Made by a program: the position numbers and the translations under genes | Notes under the pieces: generated by a model | Told to the model about the DNA's origin: nothing | The model's database searches: none | Seen by the model: the letters and a program-made list of their open reading frames with translations, nothing else | Source of the DNA: an uncultured Bacteroidia bacterium | Lineage (GTDB): Bacteria; Bacteroidota; Bacteroidia; Bacteroidales; UBA932 | Direction of reading: 5' to 3' | DNA: 64,000 bases | Assembly (NCBI GenBank): GCA_902790635.1 | Contig: CADASN010000006.1 | Span: forward strand, 28,784-92,783 | Shown: positions 43,770-52,283 of the stretch, piece after piece | Layout of the letters: each line of letters starts with the position of its first letter | How positions within the stretch are numbered: position 1 is the first letter of the stretch

Positions 43770-45546
43770 CGCTCATCTCGCACGCGGCACAGTCGAAATG
43801 GAGTGCAAGGCGGCGGCCGTTGTTCAGGAGGAACAGGTCCTTCGGGGGTTTGGCGCCCTGGTATTTCGGGCAAAGCCCGAGTTCGTAGCGGACACAGTAC
43901 TTGCTCCGCATCAGTTCGCTCGGAGATCCGCCGGTCAAGCCGGCGGATGACACCGGGGGGACGGCGGATGACGCCAGAGGGCCGGTCACGGCTTCCCCCG
44001 TCATCCCGGGATCGACCCGGGATTTCTTTTCACGCGGCAGCGAATCCAGATCCTCCGCCACCAGGCGGCGCATGCTGTTGATGGTCGCGGCGGACAACAG
44101 CGGCAGCTTGCCGCCGGCCGTCTCCACGGACAATTCTTCTACGGAGAAACGGTAGCAGCCGCTCCGCTTGCCCAACTGCTCGCGCAGCATCGCCTCGGCG
44201 CGTTCGCGGTTCTCCGCCGTCTCCACGTCGGTGTGGAACGGGCTGAGCACTTCGCGCCCGTCCTGCGTCACGGCATGCAGTTCGAGGACATATCGGCCAT
44301 GCACCCGCACCGACAGGCGCACCGGAATCTCCCGGCGGCAGGCCTGCGCCTCCAGAGCCTTCTCAAAGGCAGCATTGATGTTGCGGTAGAGCGTCATCCC
44401 CTCGCGCAGGTCGGGGACATCCTTGCAGTGGACCTGCAGGCCGTCACATACGTCTCCGCGGAAGCCGGTCACGCCGTCCGCGGTCGTGATGGCGAAACCG
44501 TCGCCGTTGCGAAGCACCAGGTCGCGCCGGAGCGGCTTGACGCTGAACTGCATCGCCTGGCCGGGCAAGCGGCGGATCCGCTGAACCGTGCCGATCTCCT
44601 CGCCCATCGACTTGGGCGCATCCATCGAAGACCAGCGGCCGCGCTTTCCATCCAGGAACAGTTCGGTGTAGCCCCGGTTGAAGGTTTTCGCCGTATCGGG
44701 CACGAAACCGCCCGTCACCTCGCCGAACGAAGCGCGACAGTAGCGGTCGGGATACTTCGCGACCAGCGCGTCCAGCGCCAGGGAGTAGTCCCGGACCACG
44801 TTCTTGACATAGGAAGCGTTCTTGAGGCGTCCCTCGATCTTGAACGAGCACACGCCGGCATCTGCCAGGTCCTCCAGGCGCGCCTTGAGATTGAAATCCT
44901 TCAGCGACAGGATCGCCTTCTTGCGGAGCAGGACGCGGCCGTCGCCGTCCACAAGGTCGTAGAGCGAGCGGCAGGCCTGGATGCACTCGCCCCGGTCCGC
45001 GCTCCGGCCGTCAAGGTACTCCGACAGGCGGCACTCTCCGCTGTAGCCCACGCAAAGCGCTCCGTGGACGAAAAACTCCAGTTCGCAACCCACGGCCGCG
45101 CCGATCTCCCGAATCTGCTCCAGGGACAGCTCCCGCTCCAAGATGATGCGCGAGCAGCCCAGCGATTCGAAATACCGCGCCCGCTCCACGTCACGGATCG
45201 CACACTGCGTCGAGGCGTGGAGCGGCACCGTGATGTCCTTCCAGGCGGCGATCCGCGGCTCCCGGATGATGAACGCATCCGCTCCGGCAGCCTGGGCACG
45301 GAGCAGCTGCGCATGGGCTTCCTCTTCTTCGCCCTCCTGCCACAAGGTATTGAAGGTAACGAAGATCCGGACACCGAAGCGATGTGCGTAGGCGCACAAC
45401 TCGGCGATGTCCTCAAAACTGTTGCCCGCCGCCTTGCGGGCCCCGAAATCCGGCCCGGCAATATATACGGCATCGGCACCGCAGTCGATGGCTGCGATGC
45501 CGATATCCTTGTTCCTGGCGGGAGCCAGCAGCTCGAGGGCCTGCAT
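43750..45546 (-). CDS. U32-family protein (TrhP/RlhA-like tRNA or rRNA hydroxylation) with repeat insertion
   Basis: The 598-residue protein starts LELLAPARNKDIGIAAIDCG and carries the U32 signature ELEFFVHGALCVGYSGECRL plus the Cys-rich cluster that binds an Fe-S centre (DRGECIQACRSLY). U32 proteins such as TrhP and RlhA take part in hydroxylation of tRNA or 23S rRNA rather than proteolysis. Near the C terminus, between LDSLPRE and LMRSKYCVRYELGLC, about 37 residues (from KSRVDPGMTG to GLTGGSPSE) are encoded by a nested palindromic repeat and have no family counterpart; the frame stays open. The gene is co-transcribed with the TPR gene upstream (1-nt overlap). Confidence 0.9.
   Translation of the reverse strand: MQALELLAPARNKDIGIAAIDCGADAVYIAGPDFGARKAAGNSFEDIAELCAYAHRFGVRIFVTFNTLWQEGEEEEAHAQLLRAQAAGADAFIIREPRIAAWKDITVPLHASTQCAIRDVERARYFESLGCSRIILERELSLEQIREIGAAVGCELEFFVHGALCVGYSGECRLSEYLDGRSADRGECIQACRSLYDLVDGDGRVLLRKKAILSLKDFNLKARLEDLADAGVCSFKIEGRLKNASYVKNVVRDYSLALDALVAKYPDRYCRASFGEVTGGFVPDTAKTFNRGYTELFLDGKRGRWSSMDAPKSMGEEIGTVQRIRRLPGQAMQFSVKPLRRDLVLRNGDGFAITTADGVTGFRGDVCDGLQVHCKDVPDLREGMTLYRNINAAFEKALEAQACRREIPVRLSVRVHGRYVLELHAVTQDGREVLSPFHTDVETAENRERAEAMLREQLGKRSGCYRFSVEELSVETAGGKLPLLSAATINSMRRLVAEDLDSLPREKKSRVDPGMTGEAVTGPLASSAVPPVSSAGLTGGSPSELMRSKYCVRYELGLCPKYQGAKPPKDLFLLNNGRRLALHFDCAACEMSVTPDRK
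43923..44026. repeat. nested palindromic repeat inserted in frame in the U32 gene
   Basis: Left arm 43923-43951 and right arm 44000-44026 are hairpins by themselves and inverted relative to each other, with the same arm pattern (GAGATCC..GGTC..GGATGAC) as the intergenic copy at 26405-26477. An extra GGCGGATGAC lies at 43963-43972. The unit is a multiple of three in effect, since the U32 frame is uninterrupted. Confidence 0.75.
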
Positions 45547-46478
45547 TACTTCAGGGCGTCAAGCATCTTCTTAGCCTCGGCGCCGTACTTGGGATCGCTG
45601 GCGGCCTTGGTGTAGTACTCTTTGGCTTTGGCGTTGTTCTTGGCCTGCTGGTAGAGGGCACCGACCGTGTAGGCGATGGCACCGGCGTTGCTGGCGTTCG
45701 GGGAAGCCTCCAGGTACTTCTCGAAGTACTTGATGGCGTCGTTGTTCTTGCTGGCGAGCTGGGAAGCCTGACCGGCGATCTGCCAGGCCTGGGCATTCTC
45801 GGTGTAGTCGTTCACCTTGACGGCGGCGGCCACGGCGTCGGCATACTTCTTGGCCTTCAGGGCGGCGGCGGCCTCCTTTAGGTAGATGTTGCCCAGCTGC
45901 TTGTTGGCGGTAGCCTCCTGGCCGTTGGCGGCAGCGGTCTCGAAAGCAGCCTTGGCCTCAGCGAGCTTGCCGGCACCGTTGAGGGCGACACCGAGACGGA
46001 GCGCGGCGGCGCCGTTCGCGGGATCCGCATCAAGCACTTCCTTGTAGGCGGCGGCAGCGGCATCGTATTCCTTGGCGTTCAGCAAGTTGCCGGCTTTGGA
46101 CATCTTGACCTGGGGGATCAGCTCCTTGGCTTCTTCGAGGACTTCCTCCGAGGCATATTTCTCGGCGACAGCGGCAGCGTCACCCAACTTGGCGATCGCT
46201 TCGTCGAACTTGGACTCCTTCACCAGGTCCTTGGCCATGGAGAGCACCAGGTTCGGAATGATATTCTTGCAATTCGTCACGACTTCCTCGCCTTCTTCAC
46301 CGAGGGCCGTGGCCATTTCGAGGGCCTTTTCAAAAGAGGAGAGTGCGCTTGCCTTGTCTCCGGCGGAAACAGCCTCCGCACCGGCATTGTAGATTTCGGT
46401 CACCGCGGCCAGATCCTGCGCGTAAGCGGCACCGAGGGCAACTACGAGAGCTGCAACAGAAGCGATTAATTTTTTCAT
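45546..46478 (-). CDS. secreted tetratricopeptide-repeat protein
   Basis: The 310-residue protein has a signal peptide (MKKLIASVAALVVALGAAYA) and then TPR-type helical repeats: AGDKASALSSFEKALEM, AKEYDAAAAAYKEVLDADP, AGKLAEAKAAFETAAANG, NNDAIKYFEKYLEASP and NNAKAKEYYTKAASDPKYG. The very Ala/Lys-rich composition fits a periplasmic scaffold. TPR proteins mediate protein-protein contacts; the partner is unknown. The start at 46478 gives the signal peptide, and a -7 box lies 38 nt upstream. Its stop overlaps the U32 start (TAATG). Confidence 0.88.
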   Translation of the reverse strand: MKKLIASVAALVVALGAAYAQDLAAVTEIYNAGAEAVSAGDKASALSSFEKALEMATALGEEGEEVVTNCKNIIPNLVLSMAKDLVKESKFDEAIAKLGDAAAVAEKYASEEVLEEAKELIPQVKMSKAGNLLNAKEYDAAAAAYKEVLDADPANGAAALRLGVALNGAGKLAEAKAAFETAAANGQEATANKQLGNIYLKEAAAALKAKKYADAVAAAVKVNDYTENAQAWQIAGQASQLASKNNDAIKYFEKYLEASPNASNAGAIAYTVGALYQQAKNNAKAKEYYTKAASDPKYGAEAKKMLDALK

Positions 46479-46516
46479 AATGCTATTATAGTTTATCAGA
46501 TTTAGCGCGTTAACGA

Positions 46517-46524
46517 CAAATATA
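46517..46524 (-). promoter_or_regulatory. -7 box of TPR-U32 operon
   Basis: Complement reads TATATTTG, 38 nt before the ATG at 46478; divergent from the box at 46539-46546. Confidence 0.6.
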
Positions 46525-46538
46525 ATCATTTTCTTTTT

Positions 46539-46546
46539 TACTTTTG
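46539..46546 (+). promoter_or_regulatory. -7 box of the M16-like gene
   Basis: TACTTTTG ends 9 nt before the ATG at 46556; short-leader arrangement. Confidence 0.5.
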
Positions 46547-46555
46547 CAAATACGA

Positions 46556-49135
46556 ATGCTGAAGTTCTGTAAACACATATCGTGCCTAATTGGCCTGCTG
46601 CTTGTTTTTGGTGCTTACGGACAGGATCTTCCGACGCTCGGACTGGACTCCGGGATCAAGCGGGGGGACCTTCCTGACGGCATCCGTTTCTATCTGGTCA
46701 CCCATCCGGCGAAGAAAGGCTTTGCCGATTTCGCGCTGGTGCAGCGGGGCGTCCGGGACGTCTCCGAGGCACGCGCCGCGCTGGAAAAACTGCCGCATTT
46801 CGGGACGCGCAAACCCTACCGCTTCCTCGCCGACCACGGTGTCGGCTACGCTGAAGAAGGATTCATTTCCCTGCCCGGGGATGCTGCCCTTTTCACTTTC
46901 CATGATGTTCCGACCTACGAAGAGAGCGTGGCGGATTCGACCCTGCTGATGCTCTTCGACATCGCGGCGCAGTATCGGAAGCCGCAGGCCGTCATCGTCT
47001 GCGGCGACATCGACGCCGCCCGCCTCCGGGAACGGATGGAGCTCTTGTCGATGATGGTGCCCACGCTGGAGAAGGATTTCAAAGGTACGGAGTACCGCTG
47101 GACCCCCCGCGACTCCGTCTCGCTGCTCATGACGCTCAATACGACGGCGGACGTCGCCGCGATCAATGCCATTTTCAGCACGCAGCGCCTACCGGCGGAG
47201 GTGATGAACACCCCGCAGCCGCTGGTCTCCAAGGTCTATTCCGACCAGCTCGGAGACATCGTCCGCACGCGCGTGGAGCGGAGCTTCCGCCTGGCGGGCA
47301 TCCCGCTTGCCGACTTCCAGTACCGCTATATCGACAGCGCCATGGGGGCCGGGGACGAGCGGCATTCCTTCACGGTCTATACGTCTGCCCGCCAGTTGGA
47401 TGCGGCTACGCGCCAATTCGCATCCGTGCTCTCCTCACTGGACAAGGAAGGTGCCGGCGAAGCGGAATTCCGCGACACCAAGGCGCGCCTGATCTCCGAG
47501 GCCAAGCGCCACCGGGACGGCCGCCGGCTCACCAACCGCGACTACGTCGACAAATGCGTCTCGTCCTACCTGTACGGCGCGAATCTCGCGTCCGAATCCA
47601 CCCTCAACGACTTCATCGTGAACCGCCGGCTCGACGACGAGCGGGAGCGCGGGCTGTTCAACAATTTCGCGCAGGCCCTGCTCGACTCGGCCCGCAACCT
47701 GACCCTGCGTTACGACATCCCCGACCGGGGCTGGAGCGAGCAAGGCATCCTACGTTCCTTCAACGAAGCCTGGGCACGGCCGGCACCCGCCGCTGCGTTC
47801 AAGGCCAATTTCGGCGACACGCTCAGCCTCTTCCAGCCCAAGGCCAAGGTCCGCTTGCGCTCGGAGACGGCGGAACCCATCTCCGGCGGACGCCTGTGGA
47901 CCTTCTCCAACGGGATTAAGGTCATCTATAAGAAAATGGCCGGGCAGGGCGAATTCCGCTATGCGATGCTGCTGCGCGGAGGTGTGGCCGATGTCCCATC
48001 CCTGCAGGCCGGAGAAAGTGCATTCGTCAGCGACATGCTGCCGCTGAGCGCAGTCGCCGGGCTGGGCGGATCCGATTTCCGCGATATGCTGCAGGCCAAC
48101 GGGATCACCTTGGAGCAGACTGCCACCCTCTCCGACCTGCGCATCACCGGACTGGCTCCCAAGTCCAAGCTTCCGCTGCTGATGCGCGCCCTCCTGTCGA
48201 TCGCGGACACCAGGCAGCCCGAGGCGGCCGCCTTCGACTACTACAAATCCGGCGAGACTCTCCGGATCGACATGGAAGCTCTCTCGCCGCGAGATGTCAA
48301 TTCGCTGATGGACAGCCTGATGCGACCGGATTATTTCTATACGGAGCGCAAGCAGGTCTCCCGGCTTCGCGATGACCTGCCGGCCCGTGCCGAATCGTAT
48401 TTCGCCACGCTTTTCGACAAGGTGGGAGACGGGATTTTCATCTTCATGGGCGACCTGGACGAGGATGTCCTCAAGCGCGAACTCACCCGGACGCTCGGGG
48501 ATTTCCGGACCGGAAAGCAGATCTCACAACGGCCGCGCGTGGACAGCCGCTTCGCGACGGGCTCGGTATTCCGCACCGATGAATCCGCGCCGGGCGTGGT
48601 CGGAGGTGGCGAGATCGGGGTGAACGTGGCAATGTCCGCCGCCATCCCCTTCAGCATGGAGAACTACATGACTTTCCAGGTGGCCTGCGCAGTCATCCGG
48701 GAGCATCTGACCGCGGCGCTGGCGGACCGCGGCGCCTTTGCGGAGCTGTCCGACCGGCTCGAACTCTTCCCCGAAGAACGGCTGTCCGTCTATATCAACT
48801 GCCACCCCTGCCGGGCGGATGGCCTGCCCGCCGGAATCAGCCCCGCCGATCCGCTGGAGTTGCTGGACGCCGTCCGAAGCGTGACCCGGCAGCTCGACGG
48901 GCTGCAACTCGACGAGAGCGGCATCAAAGCATATAAAGACCTGTTGCTCAAACAAATGGATAGCCAGATGAGCGATCCGGAAGCGCTGGTCCGCAGCGTG
49001 CTCACCCGCTACGGTGAAGGCAAGGACCTGGTCACCGGCTACAAGGCGGCCATCCAGCACGTCACGGCCGCGGGCGTGGCGGATATCCTGGCACGGCTCC
49101 GGGCCGGAGCGGAAGTGGAATACGTGATTATCTGA
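46556..49135 (+). CDS. M16-like protein without zinc-binding motif, secreted
   Basis: The 859-residue protein has a signal peptide (ISCLIGLLLVFGAYG) and two M16-like halves. In the first, DLPDGIRFYLVTHPAKKGFA matches the strand before the active site, but where HxxEH should stand the sequence is ALEKLPHFGTRKPYRFLADH, so the metal site is lost. The second half starts near LWTFSNGIKVIYKK and contains MLLRGGVADVPS. Inactive M16 subunits usually pair with active ones or bind peptides without cutting. The start at 46556 follows the -7 box by 9 nt. The DUF3109 gene overlaps its stop codon (TGATG). Confidence 0.75.
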   Translation: MLKFCKHISCLIGLLLVFGAYGQDLPTLGLDSGIKRGDLPDGIRFYLVTHPAKKGFADFALVQRGVRDVSEARAALEKLPHFGTRKPYRFLADHGVGYAEEGFISLPGDAALFTFHDVPTYEESVADSTLLMLFDIAAQYRKPQAVIVCGDIDAARLRERMELLSMMVPTLEKDFKGTEYRWTPRDSVSLLMTLNTTADVAAINAIFSTQRLPAEVMNTPQPLVSKVYSDQLGDIVRTRVERSFRLAGIPLADFQYRYIDSAMGAGDERHSFTVYTSARQLDAATRQFASVLSSLDKEGAGEAEFRDTKARLISEAKRHRDGRRLTNRDYVDKCVSSYLYGANLASESTLNDFIVNRRLDDERERGLFNNFAQALLDSARNLTLRYDIPDRGWSEQGILRSFNEAWARPAPAAAFKANFGDTLSLFQPKAKVRLRSETAEPISGGRLWTFSNGIKVIYKKMAGQGEFRYAMLLRGGVADVPSLQAGESAFVSDMLPLSAVAGLGGSDFRDMLQANGITLEQTATLSDLRITGLAPKSKLPLLMRALLSIADTRQPEAAAFDYYKSGETLRIDMEALSPRDVNSLMDSLMRPDYFYTERKQVSRLRDDLPARAESYFATLFDKVGDGIFIFMGDLDEDVLKRELTRTLGDFRTGKQISQRPRVDSRFATGSVFRTDESAPGVVGGGEIGVNVAMSAAIPFSMENYMTFQVACAVIREHLTAALADRGAFAELSDRLELFPEERLSVYINCHPCRADGLPAGISPADPLELLDAVRSVTRQLDGLQLDESGIKAYKDLLLKQMDSQMSDPEALVRSVLTRYGEGKDLVTGYKAAIQHVTAAGVADILARLRAGAEVEYVII

Positions 49136-49731
49136 TGGGAAAAGGAAAATTCGGGACAATCATCCAGATCGGAGACATCCTCGTGTCCGAGGACCTGGTG
49201 CTGGAGTATTTTGCCTGCGACTACGCCGTCTGCCGCGGCGCCTGCTGCATCGCGGGCGACAGCGGCGCGCCGCTGGACGAGAGCGAACTGGAAGGGCTGG
49301 AGCGGGACTACCCGGCCTACCGGGAGCACATGACCCCGGAGGGCTGCGCGGCGGTGGACGCGAAAGGATTTTTCGAAGTGGACCGGGACAACGACATCGT
49401 CACACCGCTGATGCCGCCCCTGGAGGAGTCGCAGGACTGCCCCTGCGCTTTCTGCCATTTCGGCCCTGCGGGCGAATGCCTCTGTGCCATCGAGATGGCC
49501 GGCCGGACCAAACCGGCTTCCTGCTCGCTTTATCCCGTCCGCGTCACCCGGCTCACCGGAGGCGGCCTGGCGCTCAACGTCCATCATTGGGATATCTGCA
49601 AGCCGGCTTTCGAAAAGGGCCGGCGCGAAAGGATCCGGGTCTATCAATTTCTGAAAAATCCCCTCACGAAGTCATTCGGAGAGGATTTCTATGAGGCGCT
49701 CGACGCGGCGGCTAAACATCTTCGCGGGTAG
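49135..49731 (+). CDS. DUF3109 family cysteine-rich protein
   Basis: The 198-residue protein has the DUF3109 layout: FGTIIQIGDILVSEDLVLEY, the first Cys group CDYAVCRGACC (about 28-38), the second CPCAFCHFGPAGECLC (about 102-117), and SCSLYPVRVTRL. The cysteine pattern suggests an Fe-S or zinc site, but no function is established for the family. It is translationally coupled to the M16-like gene and overlaps the convergent small membrane protein by 20 bp. Confidence 0.85.
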   Translation: MGKGKFGTIIQIGDILVSEDLVLEYFACDYAVCRGACCIAGDSGAPLDESELEGLERDYPAYREHMTPEGCAAVDAKGFFEVDRDNDIVTPLMPPLEESQDCPCAFCHFGPAGECLCAIEMAGRTKPASCSLYPVRVTRLTGGGLALNVHHWDICKPAFEKGRRERIRVYQFLKNPLTKSFGEDFYEALDAAAKHLRG

Positions 49732-50173
49732 CTTCCAGCCCGGAGACGATCCGGGTGAGATCCCGGGTCAGGCCTTCAATCTCCAAGCCCGCTCCCGACG
49801 GGGAGATCGTGATCCTGTCCTCCCACATCTTCAAGGCGCGGGACAGCCCGGAGCGGCGCAGGAAGCAGAAACTGCCCCCGTCTTCGCTTTCCAGCCGGTA
49901 GCCCAGGCCTTCCATGACCTTCACGATGGTGGGGCGCAGTTCCTCGGGAGAGCCGTAGAGATGCGCCGTGCGCTTCGAGAAGCCGAAGCGGGGATAGATT
50001 GCAGCAAATACCAGCATGACCAGGGCGATCTGCCACAGGGAATCGTAACCGTTGATGAACATCTTGGAGAGGTCCGCCTCGACAAACCCCGTCAGGACCA
50101 GGGCCAGGATGAGGACGGCCAGCAAAACCATCAAATAGCAAAAATACTTGAGTGAACGGATGATGTATTTCAT
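49712..50173 (-). CDS. small membrane protein of unknown function
   Basis: The 153-residue protein has two transmembrane helices (YLMVLLAVLILALVLTGFV and WQIALVMLVFAAIYPRFGF) and a cytosolic C-terminal alpha/beta part (LRPTIVKVMEGLGYRLESED). No family recognised. A -7 box lies 8 nt upstream of the ATG, divergent from the coiled-coil gene. Composition and codon use match the core genome. Confidence 0.7.
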   Translation of the reverse strand: MKYIIRSLKYFCYLMVLLAVLILALVLTGFVEADLSKMFINGYDSLWQIALVMLVFAAIYPRFGFSKRTAHLYGSPEELRPTIVKVMEGLGYRLESEDGGSFCFLRRSGLSRALKMWEDRITISPSGAGLEIEGLTRDLTRIVSGLEATREDV

Positions 50174-50181
50174 ATCAAAGA

Positions 50182-50189
50182 CAAAATTA
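50182..50189 (-). promoter_or_regulatory. -7 box of the small membrane protein gene
   Basis: Complement reads TAATTTTG, 8 nt before the ATG at 50173. Confidence 0.5.
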
Positions 50190-50202
50190 GCACAAAAATT
50201 GC

Positions 50203-50210
50203 TATTTTTG
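50203..50210 (+). promoter_or_regulatory. -7 box of the coiled-coil gene and hemW
   Basis: TATTTTTG, 27 nt before the ATG at 50238. Confidence 0.5.
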
Positions 50211-50237
50211 CACGATGTTTACTAAATCAGCAGTTTT

Positions 50238-51152
50238 ATGGTAAAAGAAGATCCTATCGAGAAGCTTGAGAGAAAGCAAGCCGAGAAGAAGGCCAACGGG
50301 GGCCTGAAAGCCGTCATGATCACCATGATCATCGTCGCCCTGGGCCTGGCCGCCGCCCTCTACTATGTCATGACTTCGAAGAACAAGCTCGTGGACGAGC
50401 TCAATCAGGAAAAGGCCGACCTGACCGAACAGATCCAGGCCCTGCAAAGCGACTACGAGAACCTGTCCTCAGAATACGACTCCATCAACGCACAGCTCGA
50501 CTCCTCCCGCGAGGAGATCGCCCAGCTGGTGGACCGGGTCAAGAAGACCGAGGCGACGGACCGCGCAAAGATCCGCCAGTATGAGAAGGAACTGGGCACC
50601 CTGCGCTCCATCATGCGCAGCTACATCACCCAGATCGACTCGCTCAACACCCTCAACCACCGTCTGACCGAGGAGGCCGCCACGGCCCGCAAGGAAGCAG
50701 AGGAGACCAAGCAGATCAATACCCAGCTGACCCAGCAGGTCGAGGACCTGACCAGCCGCGTGACCGCCGGTTCCGTCCTCAAGGCCCACAACTTCGTGAT
50801 GTACGCCTACAACAACAGCGACAAGATCACGGACAAGGCCAACCGCGTCGTCCGCTTCCTGGTGAACCTCAGCCTCAATGAGAACGAACTCGCGGCCCGC
50901 GGCCCGGTGCGCATCTACGTGCGCGTCACGGATCCGGACGGCATCCTTCTCTCCGACGGCCACGGCACCACCTTCACCTTCAACGGCGAGACGCTGGAAG
51001 CCACGGCCTCCCGCGAGGTGGACTACCAGGGCAAGGAAGTGGACCTGGGCATCTATGTCAACAACGTGGAGTCCTTCAAGAAGGGCATCTACACCGTCAA
51101 CGCCTACACGACCCAGGCACAGCTCGGCCACGGAGAGCTCCTGCTCCGCTAA
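50238..51152 (+). CDS. membrane-anchored coiled-coil protein
   Basis: The 304-residue protein has a charged cytosolic N terminus, one transmembrane helix at about 24-44 (AVMITMIIVALGLAAALYYV), a long heptad coiled coil to about residue 170 (KADLTEQIQALQSDYENLSS), and a C-terminal beta domain (VRFLVNLSLNENELAARGPV, GKEVDLGIYVNNVESFKKGI). Similar anchored coiled-coil proteins are common in Bacteroidales; no function is assigned. The hemW start overlaps its stop by one base (TAATG), so they form one transcript. Confidence 0.78.
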   Translation: MVKEDPIEKLERKQAEKKANGGLKAVMITMIIVALGLAAALYYVMTSKNKLVDELNQEKADLTEQIQALQSDYENLSSEYDSINAQLDSSREEIAQLVDRVKKTEATDRAKIRQYEKELGTLRSIMRSYITQIDSLNTLNHRLTEEAATARKEAEETKQINTQLTQQVEDLTSRVTAGSVLKAHNFVMYAYNNSDKITDKANRVVRFLVNLSLNENELAARGPVRIYVRVTDPDGILLSDGHGTTFTFNGETLEATASREVDYQGKEVDLGIYVNNVESFKKGIYTVNAYTTQAQLGHGELLLR

Positions 51153-52258
51153 TGGTCTATCTGCACGTCCCGTTCTGCAGGAGCTTCTGCTCCTACTGTG
51201 ATTTCTATTCTGAAATCGCCTGCAAGGAACGGGACGTGTTGTTGTTTGAGGCCTACACGGAAGCGGTCTGCGCCGAAGCGGCCCGCCGCAGGGACGAGAT
51301 CGAGGCCACCCGCGACCTGGATACCTTCTACATCGGAGGCGGCACACCTTCAGTGCTGCCTCTTGCGCTTTTACGGCACCTTGTATGCTCCATCGGCCAG
51401 CCCGCAACCCCGCGGGCGCCAACACGCGGCCATGCACAGTTTGTCGAATTCACCGTCGAGGTGAATCCGGAGGACATCGTGGAAAAGGGGGAGGAATACG
51501 TCCGCGGTCTGCTGGACCTCGGCGTCAACCGCATCAGCATGGGCGTGCAGTCGCTCGACGACGGGATCCTCCGCTGGATGAACCGGCGCCACGATGCGGC
51601 GCGCGCCCGGCAGGCTTTCCGCATCCTGCGCGATGCCGGGGCACGCAACATCAGCGTCGATCTGATCTTCGGCCTTTCCCAGCTCACGGAGGACATTTTC
51701 TCCCGAACCCTGGACGAAGTGCTGGCCTGGCGGCCGGAGCACATCAGCGCTTATCAGCTGAGCATCGAGGAGGGCAGCGCCCTGGGACGGCTCGTGCGTG
51801 AAGGGCGCTATACCGAAGCGCCGCAGGAGCAGTGCGCGGCGCAGTATGCCCTGCTCTGCGAGCGGCTGCGGGCGGCCGGATATGTGCATTATGAGATTTC
51901 GAACTGGGCCCTGCCCGGACGGGAGGCCGTGCACAACAGTGCCTACTGGACCCGCCACCCCTACGTTGGCCTCGGCCCCAGCGCCCATTCGTTTGACGGC
52001 ACCGTCCGCTCCTGGAACAGTTGTCACCCCCCGCGCAGCGGCGCCGGGGGAAGCGAGCAACTATCAGCAGCGGAAGCCCGGGAAGAGGAAATCTTCCTGG
52101 GGCTGCGGACGGCGCGCGGCGTAACGGAGGATCTGCTGCCCAAAGAAAAAGCCGCCGGAATGCTCGCCGACGGACGCCTGGTGCGGGTCGAAGACCGCCT
52201 GCGCATCCCCGAAGGCTACTGGTTCGTCAGTGACGGCATCATCGCCGAACTGCTCTGA
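51152..52258 (+). CDS. hemW: HemW-like radical SAM heme chaperone with two insertions
   Basis: The 368-residue protein has the radical-SAM motif VPFCRSFCSYCDFY, FYIGGGTPSVLP, NRISMGVQSLDDGILRWMNR and YEISNWALPG, followed by VGLGPSAHSF. HemW was long called an oxygen-independent coproporphyrinogen oxidase, but it acts as a heme-insertion chaperone and lacks the extra HemN Cys. Two short segments look foreign: about residues 76-92 (CSIGQPATPRAPTRGH) and about 290-303 (SCHPPRSGAGGSEQ). Each is encoded by GC-rich imperfectly palindromic DNA (about 51380-51440 and 52020-52061). The frame stays open throughout. Confidence 0.9.
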   Translation: MVYLHVPFCRSFCSYCDFYSEIACKERDVLLFEAYTEAVCAEAARRRDEIEATRDLDTFYIGGGTPSVLPLALLRHLVCSIGQPATPRAPTRGHAQFVEFTVEVNPEDIVEKGEEYVRGLLDLGVNRISMGVQSLDDGILRWMNRRHDAARARQAFRILRDAGARNISVDLIFGLSQLTEDIFSRTLDEVLAWRPEHISAYQLSIEEGSALGRLVREGRYTEAPQEQCAAQYALLCERLRAAGYVHYEISNWALPGREAVHNSAYWTRHPYVGLGPSAHSFDGTVRSWNSCHPPRSGAGGSEQLSAAEAREEEIFLGLRTARGVTEDLLPKEKAAGMLADGRLVRVEDRLRIPEGYWFVSDGIIAELL

Positions 52259-52283
52259 CCCCGCCTCGTTTCAGCTATCCGGA

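Noticed and set aside
43750-45546. U32 gene as a pseudogene because of the repeat
   Set aside because: The frame is open across the repeat, and the conserved C-terminal Cys block follows it intact.
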